This document shows positions 32,669 through 41,992 of a stretch of 42,788 bases of DNA, in pieces. Position 1 is the first letter of the stretch; the number at the start of each line of letters is the position of its first letter. The translations under genes were made by a program, and so were the position numbers. The notes below the pieces were generated by a model. The model was not told where the DNA came from, did no database searches, and saw only the letters and a list, made by a program, of their open reading frames with translations. Source of the stretch: Bacillus sp. (in: firmicutes) (lineage in GTDB: Bacteria; Bacillota; Bacilli; Bacillales; Cytobacillaceae); assembly GCA_031179905.1 (NCBI GenBank), contig JAPSHL010000004.1, positions 1-42,788 on the forward strand, in the 5' to 3' direction.

Positions 32669-33556
32669 TTGTCCGGACTCTCTTTAACAGCTTTTACAGA
32701 AAAATACAAAAAATTAGTTGAACAGCAATTAAAAGACAGCGTTTCACAACTTGCAGCACCGGAAATTATTCTTGATTCCATGCACTATTCCCTGTCTGCT
32801 GGCGGAAAAAGAATTCGCCCGCTGCTTACTTTTGCAACGATGTCTGCTTTTGGCAAGAATCCAGAAACAGGACTGCTCCCGGCAGCTGCTATTGAAATGA
32901 TACATACATATTCATTGATTCATGATGATCTTCCAAGCATGGATGATGATGATTTGAGAAGAGGTATACCTACTAATCATAAAGTTTATGGCGAGGCAAT
33001 CGCTATACTAGCAGGTGATGCACTGCTTACATACAGCTTTCAGCTAATAACAAGCATGGAAGAGTTTGACGCAGAAATAAAAATAAAAGTATTGGAAATT
33101 ATTGCGAAATCGGCAGGTGCTGAGGGTATGGTCGGCGGACAAGTAGGAGATATAGAAGGGGAAGGAAAACAGCTTTCCAAAGAGGATCTTGAATACATTC
33201 ACGTCCATAAAACAGGTAAAATGCTTGAGGCAAGCGTTTTAGTCGGTGCACATCTTGCAGGCGCTGATAAGGAACAAATTGAGCTTTTGACTGGTTTCGC
33301 TTATCACCTAGGGCTTGCTTTCCAAATCCGTGATGATATTTTAGACGTCGAAGGCGATGAAGAACTTATTGGCAAGCCGCTTGGAAGTGATGTAGATAAT
33401 CATAAGAGTACATATCCTGCTCTTCTGACAATGGAAGGCGCGAAAAAAGAACTGATATATCATATTACTGCTGCTAAGGAAAAACTCGCCCAATTATCAC
33501 TCCAAACAGGACTGCTGGAGGAAATGACAGATTTAGTCGCAAATCGAAACAGCTAA
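32669..33556 (+). CDS. ispA: Farnesyl diphosphate synthase (polyprenyl synthetase)
   Basis: IspA condenses isopentenyl diphosphate with dimethylallyl and geranyl diphosphates to give farnesyl diphosphate. The 295-aa product has the first Asp-rich motif in LIHDDLPSMDDDDLRRG (starting at Asp86) and the second in FQIRDDILDVEGD. The start is TTG (MSGLSLTAFTEKY), nine bases after AGGAGG at the end of xseB. It is the last gene before a strong hairpin terminator, so here it is not joined to dxs. Confidence 0.95.
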   Translation: MSGLSLTAFTEKYKKLVEQQLKDSVSQLAAPEIILDSMHYSLSAGGKRIRPLLTFATMSAFGKNPETGLLPAAAIEMIHTYSLIHDDLPSMDDDDLRRGIPTNHKVYGEAIAILAGDALLTYSFQLITSMEEFDAEIKIKVLEIIAKSAGAEGMVGGQVGDIEGEGKQLSKEDLEYIHVHKTGKMLEASVLVGAHLAGADKEQIELLTGFAYHLGLAFQIRDDILDVEGDEELIGKPLGSDVDNHKSTYPALLTMEGAKKELIYHITAAKEKLAQLSLQTGLLEEMTDLVANRNS

Positions 33557-33649
33557 AATATGTTTAAAGAATGATTGCAAGGGTATATGGGGAAAAATAG
33601 CTATTATAAGACAAATTAACCATGTTACATAAAAATATGCGTAATCAGG

Positions 33650-33680
33650 ACCGTTATCACTTTGTGTTAGCGGTTATTTT
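33650..33680 (+). terminator. Terminator between ispA and dxs
   Basis: ACCGTTATCAC (33650-33660) pairs with GTGTTAGCGGT (33664-33674), ten of eleven positions including one G-T, around a TTT loop, then TATTTTT. It separates dxs from the xseA-xseB-ispA transcript. Confidence 0.8.
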
Positions 33681-33961
33681 TAGGAGCTTTATGTTAAAAT
33701 AATCTTGTATGCTTTCATTTATTCGGAATTATGGTAGGAATTTTGCCTTCATTTTTACTATATTCTTACTACCTAGTAAGAACTATATAGAATTACTTCC
33801 TATTAAGGTTGTTTGAATGGTATAATACATATTTAATATGTATAGCTAATAAGCAGAAAGATCATGCATAAGCATACATAACAAAAATTTAATTCATAAA
33901 AAGGTAATATACAAAAGTTCTTAATATAAGCTTTAAATTGAATGAAAGAGAGTTGTTTACG
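33681..33961. other. AT-rich regulatory region upstream of dxs
   Basis: No gene is seen in this 281-base stretch. A 20-base perfect dyad TTCTTACTACCTAGTAAGAA with a CC centre lies at 33763-33782. A related copy, TTACTTCCTATTAAG (33793-33807), repeats the core TTACTACCTAGTAAG (33766-33780) with 13 of 15 matching bases, 27 bases downstream. A TATAAT at 33821-33826 follows at promoter distance; the -35 zone would fall near 33798-33804, inside the second copy. This is the layout of an operator overlapping a promoter, probably for dxs. Which regulator would bind is unknown. Confidence 0.5.
33821..33826 (+). promoter_or_regulatory. Candidate -10 of the dxs promoter
   Basis: A perfect TATAAT preceded by a T-rich spacer, about 136 bases before the dxs start. 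The -35 is poor, which would fit an activator- or repressor-controlled promoter given the dyads next to it. Confidence 0.45.
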
Positions 33962-35854
33962 ATGGATTTATTGTCAATAAAGAATCCAGCCTTTCTCAAA
34001 GACTTATCGATCGAAGAACTCGAGAAGCTGAGTGAAGAGGTTCGTCATTTTTTAATAAATAAACTGTCGAATAAAGGCGGACATCTCGGTCCAAATCTTG
34101 GTGTAGTCGAGTTGACAATCGCTTTGCATAAGTGTTTTGACAGTCCAAAAGACAAGTTCATTTGGGATGTAGGACACCAATCTTATGTGCATAAAATTTT
34201 GACGGGCAGAGCGAAGGATTTTGATACGCTTAGACAATATAAAGGGTTGTCAGGCTTCCCAAAAATGAATGAAAGCAAACACGATGTTTGGGAGACAGGT
34301 CACAGCTCTACATCGTTATCAGCAGCAATGGGTATGGCAGTTGCGAGAGACTTGAAGAAAGAAGATTCTTTTGTGGTACCAATTATTGGTGATGGTGCAC
34401 TAACAGGCGGAATGGCATTAGAAGCATTAAACCATATTGGTGACGAGAAGACAAATATGATTGTTATCCTCAATGACAATGAAATGAGCATCGCGCCAAA
34501 TGTTGGTGCATTGCATCATGTACTTGGAAGATTAAGGACAGCTGGTAAATACCAATGGGCAAAAGATGAGTTGGAAATGCTGATGAAAAAAATTCCAGCG
34601 GTTGGCGGAAAGCTTGCAGCGACAGCAGAAAGAATTAAAGACAGCTTAAAATATCTGCTTGTTTCCGGCGTGTTTTTTGAGGAGCTTGGCTTCACATACT
34701 TAGGTCCTGTAGACGGCCATAATTATGAAGATTTAATGGAACATTTGAATTATGCAAAGAAAACGGAAGGTCCTGTTCTCCTGCATGTTCTTACAAAAAA
34801 AGGCAAGGGATTTTCCCCTGCTGAAAAGGATAAGGTTGGAACTTGGCATGGAACAGGTCCTTATAAAATTGAGACAGGTGCATTGGTGAAACCTGCTAAT
34901 ACTGCGCCTGCCTGGAGCAAATTAGTGAGTGATACTGTGCTCAAGCTTGCCAGACAGGATGAAAGAATAGTCGCAATAACACCTGCCATGCCTGTTGGCT
35001 CTAAACTTGAAAGTTTCGCAGCAGAATTCCCTGACAGAATGCTTGATGTGGGGATTGCTGAACAACATGCTGTCACACTTGCAGCCGGGCTTGCAACTCA
35101 GAATATGAAGCCATTTTTAGCGATTTATTCAACATTTCTGCAAAGAGCATACGATCAGATGCTTCATGATGTGTGCAGGCAAAATTTGAACGTCTTTATC
35201 GGTATTGACCGCTCTGGTCTTGTAGGGGCGGATGGAGAGACACATCAAGGTGTGTACGATATTTCCTTCCTTCGTCATATGCCAAACTTAGTAATTATGA
35301 TGCCTAAAGACGAGAATGAAGGACAGCATATGGTTCACACCGCTCTTTCGTATGATGATGGACCGATTGCGATGCGGTTCCCAAGAGGTAATGGTCTTGG
35401 TGTGCCGATGGATGAGACATTACAGTCGATTCCAATTGGAACTTGGGAAGTGTTGAGAGAAGGAACCGATGCAGCCATTTTGACATTTGGTACAACTATC
35501 GGGATGGCGATGAGCGCTGCAGAGATTCTAGAAAAGCAAGGAACATCTGTTAAAGTCATTAATGCAAGATTTATTAAGCCAATGGATGAGAATATGCTCA
35601 ATGAATTGTTCAAACTCCAAATGCCAATATTAACAATAGAAGAAGCGACACTGCAAGGTGGCTTTGGCAGCTATGTCCTTGAATATGCTCAAGAGGCAGG
35701 CTTTGGTTCAACTGTAATTGACAGAATGGGGATTCCGGATCAATTTATAGAGCATGGAGATGTTGATTCCTTATTAGCAGAAATTCACTTAACGACAGAA
35801 GAAGCAGTTAAAAGAATTAACTCGATTGCGAGAAAAAAACAAAAAAGGGCTTAG
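33962..35854 (+). CDS. dxs: 1-deoxy-D-xylulose-5-phosphate synthase
   Basis: Dxs is the first enzyme of the MEP isoprenoid pathway; with thiamine diphosphate it joins pyruvate and glyceraldehyde 3-phosphate. The 630-aa product has [13 protein letters not shown], the ThDP/metal motif GDGALTGG (143-150) with NDNEMS, and in the second domain [15 protein letters not shown] (catalytic Glu) and [24 protein letters not shown] 33962 fits the family start [16 protein letters not shown] nine bases upstream is a modest site. An upstream TTG (33938) has no site. It overlaps nothing and runs on to yqxC eight bases later. Confidence 0.96.
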   Translation: MDLLSIKNPAFLKDLSIEELEKLSEEVRHFLINKLSNKGGHLGPNLGVVELTIALHKCFDSPKDKFIWDVGHQSYVHKILTGRAKDFDTLRQYKGLSGFPKMNESKHDVWETGHSSTSLSAAMGMAVARDLKKEDSFVVPIIGDGALTGGMALEALNHIGDEKTNMIVILNDNEMSIAPNVGALHHVLGRLRTAGKYQWAKDELEMLMKKIPAVGGKLAATAERIKDSLKYLLVSGVFFEELGFTYLGPVDGHNYEDLMEHLNYAKKTEGPVLLHVLTKKGKGFSPAEKDKVGTWHGTGPYKIETGALVKPANTAPAWSKLVSDTVLKLARQDERIVAITPAMPVGSKLESFAAEFPDRMLDVGIAEQHAVTLAAGLATQNMKPFLAIYSTFLQRAYDQMLHDVCRQNLNVFIGIDRSGLVGADGETHQGVYDISFLRHMPNLVIMMPKDENEGQHMVHTALSYDDGPIAMRFPRGNGLGVPMDETLQSIPIGTWEVLREGTDAAILTFGTTIGMAMSAAEILEKQGTSVKVINARFIKPMDENMLNELFKLQMPILTIEEATLQGGFGSYVLEYAQEAGFGSTVIDRMGIPDQFIEHGDVDSLLAEIHLTTEEAVKRINSIARKKQKRA

Positions 35855-35861
35855 ATAATAG

Positions 35862-36680
35862 ATGAAGAAAGAACGCATTGATGTTTTATTAGTCGAACAG
35901 GGATTATTTGAAACAAGAGAAAAAGCAAAAAGAGCTATTATGGCAGGGATTGTTTATTGTGATGAGGAGCGATTAGATAAGCCGGGAGAAAAAATTCCGG
36001 CTGAATCAAAGCTCACTGTAAAAGGTAAAACATTAAAATATGTGAGCCGTGGAGGCTTAAAACTCGAAAAAGCACTGGAGGTTTTCGACTTAACAGTTCA
36101 AGACAAAGTGCTACTTGACATAGGTGCCTCCACTGGCGGATTTACCGATTGTGCCCTGCAAAATGGTGCGAAAATGTCTTATGCATTGGATGTTGGCTAT
36201 AATCAGCTTGCTTGGAAGCTTAGACAAGATGAGCGAGTAGTTGTAATGGAGCGCACTAATTTCCGATATGTTACTCCTGCAGATTTAGAAGGTGAAATGC
36301 CGGATTTTGCCTCCATTGATGTTTCCTTTATCTCTTTAAAGCTGATTCTACCTGTGTTAAAAACACTTCTTGTGTCTGGCAGTGATATTGTTGCATTAGT
36401 TAAACCGCAGTTTGAAGCCGGCAGAGAGCAAGTTGGCAAAAAGGGGATTGTCAGGGATAAAAAGGTTCATATGGAAGTACTTGAAACAATAATTGAGTTT
36501 TCTAAAAAAGAAGGTTATCAAATCAAAGATTTGTCTTTTTCACCGATTACAGGCGGAGACGGAAATATTGAATTTCTCCTACATTTATATTGGTCTGAAA
36601 AGCAGAACGGAGAGTTTCAGGTCCATATAAAAGATGTCGTTGATCAAGCACATGAGGAACTGAAAAAAGCAAAGCAGTAA
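35862..36680 (+). CDS. yqxC: TlyA family rRNA methyltransferase / putative hemolysin YqxC
   Basis: YqxC joins an N-terminal S4 RNA-binding domain (about residues 1-60, RIDVLLVEQGLFETREKAKR) to an FtsJ-type SAM-dependent 2'-O-methyltransferase. LLDIGASTGGFTDCAL is the SAM loop, FASIDVSFISLKLILP and ALVKPQFEAGREQVGKKGIV carry catalytic Asp and Lys, and a late Glu completes the tetrad. The TlyA relative in mycobacteria methylates rRNA; the target here is unproven. At 272 aa it has the normal length. It is coupled to dxs and followed by a terminator. Confidence 0.92.
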   Translation: MKKERIDVLLVEQGLFETREKAKRAIMAGIVYCDEERLDKPGEKIPAESKLTVKGKTLKYVSRGGLKLEKALEVFDLTVQDKVLLDIGASTGGFTDCALQNGAKMSYALDVGYNQLAWKLRQDERVVVMERTNFRYVTPADLEGEMPDFASIDVSFISLKLILPVLKTLLVSGSDIVALVKPQFEAGREQVGKKGIVRDKKVHMEVLETIIEFSKKEGYQIKDLSFSPITGGDGNIEFLLHLYWSEKQNGEFQVHIKDVVDQAHEELKKAKQ

Positions 36681-36699
36681 GTTAATAGGGACTCTTCTG

Positions 36700-36728
36700 A
36701 AAGGAATAAGTTCAGCTTATTCCTTTTT
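36700..36728 (+). terminator. Terminator after dxs-yqxC
   Basis: AAAGGAATAAG (36700-36710) pairs with CTTATTCCTTT (36716-36726) around TTCAG, followed by TT. An 11-bp perfect stem 20 bases after the yqxC stop. Confidence 0.88.
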
Positions 36729-36731
36729 GGA

Positions 36732-36759
36732 TTGCAAAATAATACATACAAATTATAGA
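36732..36759 (+). promoter_or_regulatory. Candidate sigma-A promoter of ahrC
   Basis: TTGCAA (36732-36737), a 16-base spacer and TATAGA (36754-36759) lie directly after the terminator, about 190 bases before ahrC. I did not find a convincing ARG box in the leader. Confidence 0.4.
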
Positions 36760-36947
36760 ATAAAGATACAATGAGATTACAACGATTAAGAAGGTTTTTG
36801 TCAAAGAATGGCGAAATATAGGAGTGCAGACTTAAAAGATGCATTTTTTGCTGAAGAAATATAGCCTGTGATTAGCAAGAATATTAAACATCTGGTAATC
36901 GAAAATCAAAAAAAGTGGACAAAGTTTCCATTGAAGGAATGATAGAT

Positions 36948-37397
36948 ATGAATAAAGGCCAAAGGCATATAAAAATAAGGGATATAATATCAAATAATGA
37001 AATAGAAACACAGGACGATCTTGTTGATGAGCTGAAGAATGCTGGTTATAATGTGACGCAAGCAACTGTTTCAAGGGATATTAAGGAACTTCATCTTGTG
37101 AAGGTGCCTTTGCAGGACGGTCGCTATAAATACAGTCTGCCTGCAGATCAACGCTTTAATCCGCTACAGAAGTTAAAAAGGACACTTATGGATGCATTTG
37201 TGAAAATTGATTCTGCAGGAAACTTACTCGTTTTGAAATCACTTCCGGGCAATGCCCAGGCAATTGGTGCGTTGATTGATAACCTAGATTGGGATGAAAT
37301 TTTGGGGACAATCTGCGGAGATGACACATGTCTTATTATTTGCCGTACTGAAGAAGATGGACAAAAGATTACGGACCGCTTTCTTGATATGTTGTAA
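36948..37397 (+). CDS. ahrC: Arginine repressor/activator AhrC (ArgR family)
   Basis: AhrC is a hexameric regulator that, with bound arginine, represses arginine synthesis genes and activates arginine catabolism. The 149-aa product has the N-terminal winged helix ([20 protein letters not shown] ... [18 protein letters not shown]) and the C-terminal arginine-binding, oligomerising domain with the [20 protein letters not shown] and [14 protein letters not shown] motifs. AAGGAATGAT before ATG 36948 and the family start [11 protein letters not shown] fix the start. It is 15 bases before recN, as in B. subtilis. Confidence 0.96.
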   Translation: MNKGQRHIKIRDIISNNEIETQDDLVDELKNAGYNVTQATVSRDIKELHLVKVPLQDGRYKYSLPADQRFNPLQKLKRTLMDAFVKIDSAGNLLVLKSLPGNAQAIGALIDNLDWDEILGTICGDDTCLIICRTEEDGQKITDRFLDML

Positions 37398-37412
37398 AAG
37401 AGGTGACATATT

Positions 37413-39101
37413 TTGCTTAATGAATTATCAATCAAAAATTTTGCCATAATCGAATCGCTTTCTGTCTCTTTTCAAAAAGGACTGACTGTTCTTACGGGGG
37501 AAACAGGAGCTGGTAAATCCATTATTATTGATGCGATTAATTTGCTTGTAGGTGGAAGGGGCTCTGCTGAATTCGTTCGCCATGGTGAGGAAAAGGCGGA
37601 AATAGAAGGACTTTTTTACATTGAAAATGGACATCCTTGCTTCCGGAAAATGGAGGAATTCGGAATAGATATTGAGGAAGGAACCATTATTCTTAGAAGG
37701 GATATTTCTGTTTCCGGCAAAAGCGTGTGCAGAATTAATGGAAAGCTCATTACGATATCCACCTTGAGAGAGATAGGCTCCAGCCTAATCGATATCCACG
37801 GTCAGCACGAGCATCAGGAATTAATGGATGAAACGAAACATCTCATGCTACTTGATACGTATGCAAGCACAGAGCTCGCTCCTGTGTTAAAAGAGTATGA
37901 GACATTATACCGCTCTTATGCCCAAACACAAAAGAAGCTCATGAACTTGACAGAAAATGAACAGCAGATGGCCCATCGTTTAGATTTATTAACATTTCAG
38001 CATCAGGAAATTATCAATGCCGACCTGCAAAAGAATGAGGATGAAGAATTGCTAGAGGAGAGGAAAAAGCTCAGCAATTACGAAAGAATTTTCGAAAGCC
38101 TTCAAACAGGATATACAGCTTTAAAGGGAGAGCAAAAAGGTCTTGACTGGCTCGGAGAAGTGATGGGGCATATGGAAGAAGCTGCCAGTCTTGATCAAGA
38201 ATATCAAGAAATTGCAGAGTCAGTTTCTAACAGTTTTTACATACTTGAGGATGTTGCAAGCAGGCTCAGAAACAGCCTTGATTATCTCGAGTATGATCCC
38301 GAACGGCTGAACAGCATTGAGTCAAGGCTTAATGAAATAAATTCACTAAAGCGCAAATATGGAAAATCTGTTGAAGAAATACTTGAATACGCTGCTAAAA
38401 TAGAAGAAGAACTGGAAACGCTCCAAAATAAGGAAACACATATAGATATACTTGAAAAAGAATTATTAAGTATTAAAAAGGACTTGATTGTCGAAGCAAA
38501 CGAGCTTAGTTCTCTTCGTAAAAAAGCTGCAGTCCGTCTGACAGACGATATTCACCAAGAGCTGAAACATCTGTATATGGAAAAGACCGTTTTTGAGGTC
38601 AGAATTATGTCAGACGAAGATAATGTATCTAAATCTGGTATGGATGACGTAGAATTTTATATTTCAACAAACCCGGGTGAACCGCTTAAGCCACTGTCAA
38701 AAATAGTTTCAGGCGGTGAGCTGTCAAGAATGATGCTTGCTTTAAAAAGTATTTTCTCAAAGCATCAGGGTGTTACTTCGATTATCTTTGATGAAGTGGA
38801 TACAGGCGTCAGCGGCAGGGTCGCACAGGCGATTGCAGAAAAAATTTCCCAGGTGGCAGCAGGTTCTCAAGTACTGTGCATATCCCATATGCCACAAGTA
38901 GCAGCAATGTCGGATACCCATCTTTATATTGCTAAAGAAATTCATGATGGGAGAACTTCGACGACAGTTACTCCGTTGGCAAAACAGGATAAAGTGAAGG
39001 AAATTGCCCGAATGATATCCGGAACAGAAATTACCGATTTGACAAAAAAACATGCAAAAGAGCTGTTAAAATTAGCCCAAAAGGTCAAGAATAATGGATA
39101 G
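37413..39101 (+). CDS. recN: DNA repair protein RecN
   Basis: RecN is an SMC-like ATPase recruited early to double-strand breaks. The 562-aa product has Walker A GETGAGKS (29-36) in the N-terminal head, a long coiled coil (about residues 160-370), and the C-terminal head with signature VSGGELSRMMLALKSIF and Walker B SIIFDEVDTGVSGRVAQAIAEK. The start is TTG (MLNELSIKNFAIIE) with AGAGGTGAC five bases upstream. It is about 14 residues shorter than B. subtilis RecN, mainly in the variable insert just before the C-terminal head (around residue 405-415). It ends in a good terminator. Confidence 0.96.
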   Translation: MLNELSIKNFAIIESLSVSFQKGLTVLTGETGAGKSIIIDAINLLVGGRGSAEFVRHGEEKAEIEGLFYIENGHPCFRKMEEFGIDIEEGTIILRRDISVSGKSVCRINGKLITISTLREIGSSLIDIHGQHEHQELMDETKHLMLLDTYASTELAPVLKEYETLYRSYAQTQKKLMNLTENEQQMAHRLDLLTFQHQEIINADLQKNEDEELLEERKKLSNYERIFESLQTGYTALKGEQKGLDWLGEVMGHMEEAASLDQEYQEIAESVSNSFYILEDVASRLRNSLDYLEYDPERLNSIESRLNEINSLKRKYGKSVEEILEYAAKIEEELETLQNKETHIDILEKELLSIKKDLIVEANELSSLRKKAAVRLTDDIHQELKHLYMEKTVFEVRIMSDEDNVSKSGMDDVEFYISTNPGEPLKPLSKIVSGGELSRMMLALKSIFSKHQGVTSIIFDEVDTGVSGRVAQAIAEKISQVAAGSQVLCISHMPQVAAMSDTHLYIAKEIHDGRTSTTVTPLAKQDKVKEIARMISGTEITDLTKKHAKELLKLAQKVKNNG

Positions 39102-39107
39102 AACAAG

Positions 39108-39141
39108 GAAAACCTCTGTTTAACAGGGGTTTTCTATTTTT
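39108..39141 (+). terminator. Terminator of recN
   Basis: GAAAACCTCTGTT (39108-39120) pairs with AACAGGGGTTTTC (39122-39134), one G-T pair, a one-base nominal loop that will open by a few pairs, followed by TATTTTT. Confidence 0.8.
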
Positions 39142-39309
39142 AACCAGATAATTTTCTAATTAAAATCCGTTATTCAAGTTTTACAAAATTACTATTACTA
39201 ACCAAAGTGTGCAGGTTTTTTATAGTTTTTACAGTAATAAATGACCACCATGCAGGCAAACTTATATATAAGCCACAAGTTTGGTGAAGAAGCGAGGAGA
39301 GTGAATGAT

Positions 39310-40602
39310 ATGAAAATGAATTTCCTTAGAAAAATAATTGGTGGAATTCTCCTTGTTTCATTAATATCTTTAAGTTTCAACAAACCCTTTCAACAATATC
39401 TTCATATCCCAAAAAGCGTCACTATCTTTGAAGGCCAAAATACAGTGATAAACAGTTCATCCATACCTGCATCAAGCATGATGACAGAGGACAATTCAGT
39501 CGTTGCCTTAAGTCAAGATGAAGGGAAGTTTTCGCTGCATGGTGAAGAGAATGGTAAAAACGAAATGGTTTTAGAGCTGGCAGGCTTTCCGATAAAAAAA
39601 GTTGATGTGAATGTTTTAAAGGACTTTAAAGTTATCCCTGGCGGACAGTCTATAGGGGTAAAACTAAATACAGTTGGCGTTTTAATCGTTGGCCACCATC
39701 AGGTGAACACAGAAAATGGCAAAGCTTCACCTGGTGAAAAGGCCGGCATAAAAGTAGGAGACATGATTACAGAAATCAATGGCAAACAAATCGAAAAAAT
39801 GGCAGATGTAGCACCATTTGTGCAAAGTGCAGGCGAAACTGGAGATCCGCTTAACTTGACAATTATGAGAGAAAAAGAAAGTATTAAAACAAGATTAATT
39901 CCTTTAAAAGAAAAAGGAACAGACACGTATAAATTAGGGTTGTATATTAGAGACTCAGCAGCTGGAATTGGGACAATGACGTTCTACGATCCAAAATCAA
40001 AAAAATATGGAGCTTTAGGCCATGTTATTTCTGATATGGATACAAAAAAACCAATCGTTGTCGATGACGGTGAAATATTGCGATCGACAGTCACAAGCAT
40101 TGAAAAAGGCGAAAACGGCAATCCAGGTGAAAAGCTGGCGAGATTTTCATCTGATAAGGAAGTGATTGGCAATATTACAACAAACAGCCCATTCGGAATT
40201 TTTGGTGAACTAAATCGAGGTATTTCTAATGGAGTTATGGATAAAGCAATGCCAATTACCTTATCAGATCAAGTGAAAGAAGGCCCGGCCCAAATCCTAA
40301 CTGTAGTTGACAATGATGAAGTGAAATTGTTTGATATTGAAGTGGTCAGCTCTGTGCCGCAGAAATTCCCTGCGACAAAAGGCATGGTCATTAAGGTAAC
40401 AGACAAAGAGCTTCTAAAGAAAACAGGAGGAATTGTGCAAGGAATGAGCGGAAGCCCAATTATTCAGGATGGCAAGCTTATTGGAGCAGTTACCCATGTT
40501 TTTGTCAATGATCCTACTAGCGGCTATGGCGTTCACATTGAATGGATGCTGAACGAAGCTGGAATTGACATTTATGAAAATAACAAGCAAAAGGCTTCAT
40601 AA
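39310..40602 (+). CDS. spoIVB: SpoIVB signalling peptidase (S55 family)
   Basis: SpoIVB is made in the forespore, secreted into the intermembrane space and cleaves SpoIVFA to trigger pro-sigma-K processing. The 430-aa product has an N-terminal membrane/signal helix (about residues 8-22), a PDZ domain (about 110-195) and the S55 serine protease domain with His238 (GALGHVISD) and Ser380 (GMSGSPII). Both catalytic residues sit two positions later than the B. subtilis His236 and Ser378. GAGGAGAG lies upstream; ATG 39310 is chosen, with GTG 39301 as an alternative. It is followed by menA on the other strand rather than directly by spo0A. Confidence 0.95.
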   Translation: MKMNFLRKIIGGILLVSLISLSFNKPFQQYLHIPKSVTIFEGQNTVINSSSIPASSMMTEDNSVVALSQDEGKFSLHGEENGKNEMVLELAGFPIKKVDVNVLKDFKVIPGGQSIGVKLNTVGVLIVGHHQVNTENGKASPGEKAGIKVGDMITEINGKQIEKMADVAPFVQSAGETGDPLNLTIMREKESIKTRLIPLKEKGTDTYKLGLYIRDSAAGIGTMTFYDPKSKKYGALGHVISDMDTKKPIVVDDGEILRSTVTSIEKGENGNPGEKLARFSSDKEVIGNITTNSPFGIFGELNRGISNGVMDKAMPITLSDQVKEGPAQILTVVDNDEVKLFDIEVVSSVPQKFPATKGMVIKVTDKELLKKTGGIVQGMSGSPIIQDGKLIGAVTHVFVNDPTSGYGVHIEWMLNEAGIDIYENNKQKAS

Positions 40603-40604
40603 TG

Positions 40605-40638
40605 AAAAAGAAGCGTACCAATGGTACGCTTCTTTTTT
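40605..40638. terminator. Bidirectional terminator between spoIVB and menA
   Basis: AAAAAGAAGCGTACC (40605-40619) pairs with GGTACGCTTCTTTTT (40623-40637) around AAT, a 15-bp perfect stem between two convergent genes. Its T-run touches the menA stop codon (40638-40640). Confidence 0.92.
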
Positions 40639-41555
40639 TATAGGTTTGAGAAAATAAATTCAAGCAGCAGACCGATGCCTAGAAACAAGCCGAAGAAAGT
40701 GTTTGTTTGGGCTGTTGATTTCATGGCAATCGGAGTTTCACTGCGGCTTCCTTTAAAGCCCTTAATCGCTTGGATCGGCTTTTTAATGCTAAGGAAGACT
40801 ATTAAAAGCCATGGACTGCTTACACCCAATATAATAATGCCGACAATCCAAACATAGGATATAGCAAATAAAACAGCAAGGAGCTGAACAGCTCTTTCAA
40901 ACCCCATCAAAATCGCAATTGTTTTTCTGCCACCAAGGGTATCTTCTTCAATATCCCTAATATTATTGGACAGGTTAATGCATCCAATTAAGATTGCAAT
41001 TGGCACAGAAATTAATATACTCTGTTCATTAACAAAACCTGTTTGAATGTAGAAAGAAATTAAAATGAAGATAGTTCCCATGCATATACCTGAAAACAAC
41101 TCGCCAAATGGAGTATAGGCAATCGGAAGCGGCCCGCCTGTGTAGAGATAACCAATTGCCATCCCGAGTAAGCCGACAAGGGCAATCCACCAGCTTGTGC
41201 TCATACAAATATAAACCCCTAATAAGAGTGAAACAATGTATAAGCTAATTGCTAAATTCATTACCGTTTTCGGCTTCATTCCATGTCTGACAATGGCGCC
41301 GCCAATACCTACTGAATCTGCTGTATCAAGTCCTCGAATGAAATCATAGTATTCATTGAACAAATTCGTAGCTATTTGTATAAACAAACAGGCAAACAGC
41401 ATCGCTAAGAATAATCCAGGATGAATCTGCCCATATTGTAATGCTAAAACTGTTCCGATAAACACAGGAACAAAAGAAGCAGTTAACGTGTGTGGTCTTG
41501 TCAGCTGCCACAATACTTTATGTGTGGGCTGAACATTTTTTGCAACATTTTCCAT
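40638..41555 (-). CDS. menA: 1,4-dihydroxy-2-naphthoate polyprenyltransferase MenA
   Basis: MenA attaches the polyprenyl tail to 1,4-dihydroxy-2-naphthoate in menaquinone synthesis. The 305-aa product belongs to the UbiA family, with about eight to nine transmembrane helices. The two Asp-rich, Mg-diphosphate binding motifs are visible: ATNLFNEYYDFIRGLD and LSNNIRDIEEDTLGGRKT. AGAAAGG precedes the ATG. In B. subtilis spo0A follows spoIVB directly; here menA is placed between them in the opposite orientation. Confidence 0.9.
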   Translation of the reverse strand: MENVAKNVQPTHKVLWQLTRPHTLTASFVPVFIGTVLALQYGQIHPGLFLAMLFACLFIQIATNLFNEYYDFIRGLDTADSVGIGGAIVRHGMKPKTVMNLAISLYIVSLLLGVYICMSTSWWIALVGLLGMAIGYLYTGGPLPIAYTPFGELFSGICMGTIFILISFYIQTGFVNEQSILISVPIAILIGCINLSNNIRDIEEDTLGGRKTIAILMGFERAVQLLAVLFAISYVWIVGIIILGVSSPWLLIVFLSIKKPIQAIKGFKGSRSETPIAMKSTAQTNTFFGLFLGIGLLLEFIFSNL

Positions 41556-41782
41556 AAAAAAAATCCTTTCTGTAAAACCATTTCTAAATAATACGATATG
41601 CGAAAGTCCATCTTTTATAATAACTTAAATTTCCCGTAAGCAACAAGAGCGTATTCATAAAATCGCCATATTTTTTTAGTTATAAAACCTTTTTTTTATC
41701 ATACTCTTTTCGTTTCTAATCTTTGCTTAAAATTGTCACCATCTTTATACATAAAAGCTTTATTCTAATCGTATAAAGGTTG
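41556..41782. other. AT-rich menA/spo0A divergent intergenic region (left part)
   Basis: No gene is seen. The menA promoter should lie here on the minus strand; a TATTAT with a TTGTTG at 18 bases (around 41617-41647, minus) is a weak candidate. Long A- and T-tracts near 41670-41710 suggest curved DNA upstream of the spo0A promoters. Confidence 0.35.
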
Positions 41783-41788
41783 TATAAT
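41783..41788 (+). promoter_or_regulatory. Candidate vegetative promoter (Pv) -10 of spo0A
   Basis: A perfect TATAAT lies about 205 bases before spo0A. The -35 (TTATTC at 17 bases) is weak. In B. subtilis spo0A has a sigma-A promoter upstream of a sigma-H promoter, and this site has the corresponding position. Confidence 0.5.
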
Positions 41789-41804
41789 AAAAACATAAAG
41801 ATTT

Positions 41805-41841
41805 TTCGACAAAAACGCATAGAATGCAGTTAAATGGCGAA
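41805..41841. promoter_or_regulatory. Spo0A boxes between the two spo0A promoters
   Basis: TTCGACA (41805-41811), the reverse complement of TGTCGAA, and TGGCGAA (41835-41841) both fit TGNCGAA. A one-off match GGTCGAA follows at 41845-41851. They lie downstream of the Pv -10, where bound Spo0A~P would block Pv, as in the B. subtilis promoter switch. Confidence 0.7.
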
Positions 41842-41904
41842 AGTGGTCGAAAATGGGAGAATACATGAGAAAAAACGAGTTTTTCTATATTTTTTTATAA
41901 AATC

Positions 41905-41932
41905 AAAGGAATTTTAGTTACTTTGTCGAAAT
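41905..41932 (+). promoter_or_regulatory. Candidate sigma-H promoter (Ps) of spo0A with overlapping Spo0A box
   Basis: AAAGGAATT (41905-41913) fits the sigma-H -35 (RnAGGAwww), and CGAAAT (41927-41932) 13 bases later resembles the -10 (nGAAT). A perfect Spo0A box TGTCGAA (41924-41930) overlaps that -10. The -10 is one base off consensus, so the promoter is plausible rather than certain. Confidence 0.55.
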
Positions 41933-41992
41933 TGTCATTTAGAATAAAAGTATAAATAGAGAGATATTGGATATTGAGGGAGGAAACTATCA

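Noticed and set aside
33681-33961. Replication origin or mobile-element end in the AT-rich dxs upstream region
   Set aside because: No DnaA-box cluster, no terminal inverted repeats and no target duplication; promoter and operator signals explain it better.
36808-36864. 18-codon ORF MAKYRSADLKDAFFAEEI before ahrC
   Set aside because: No ribosome site before its ATG and too short to judge from sequence alone.
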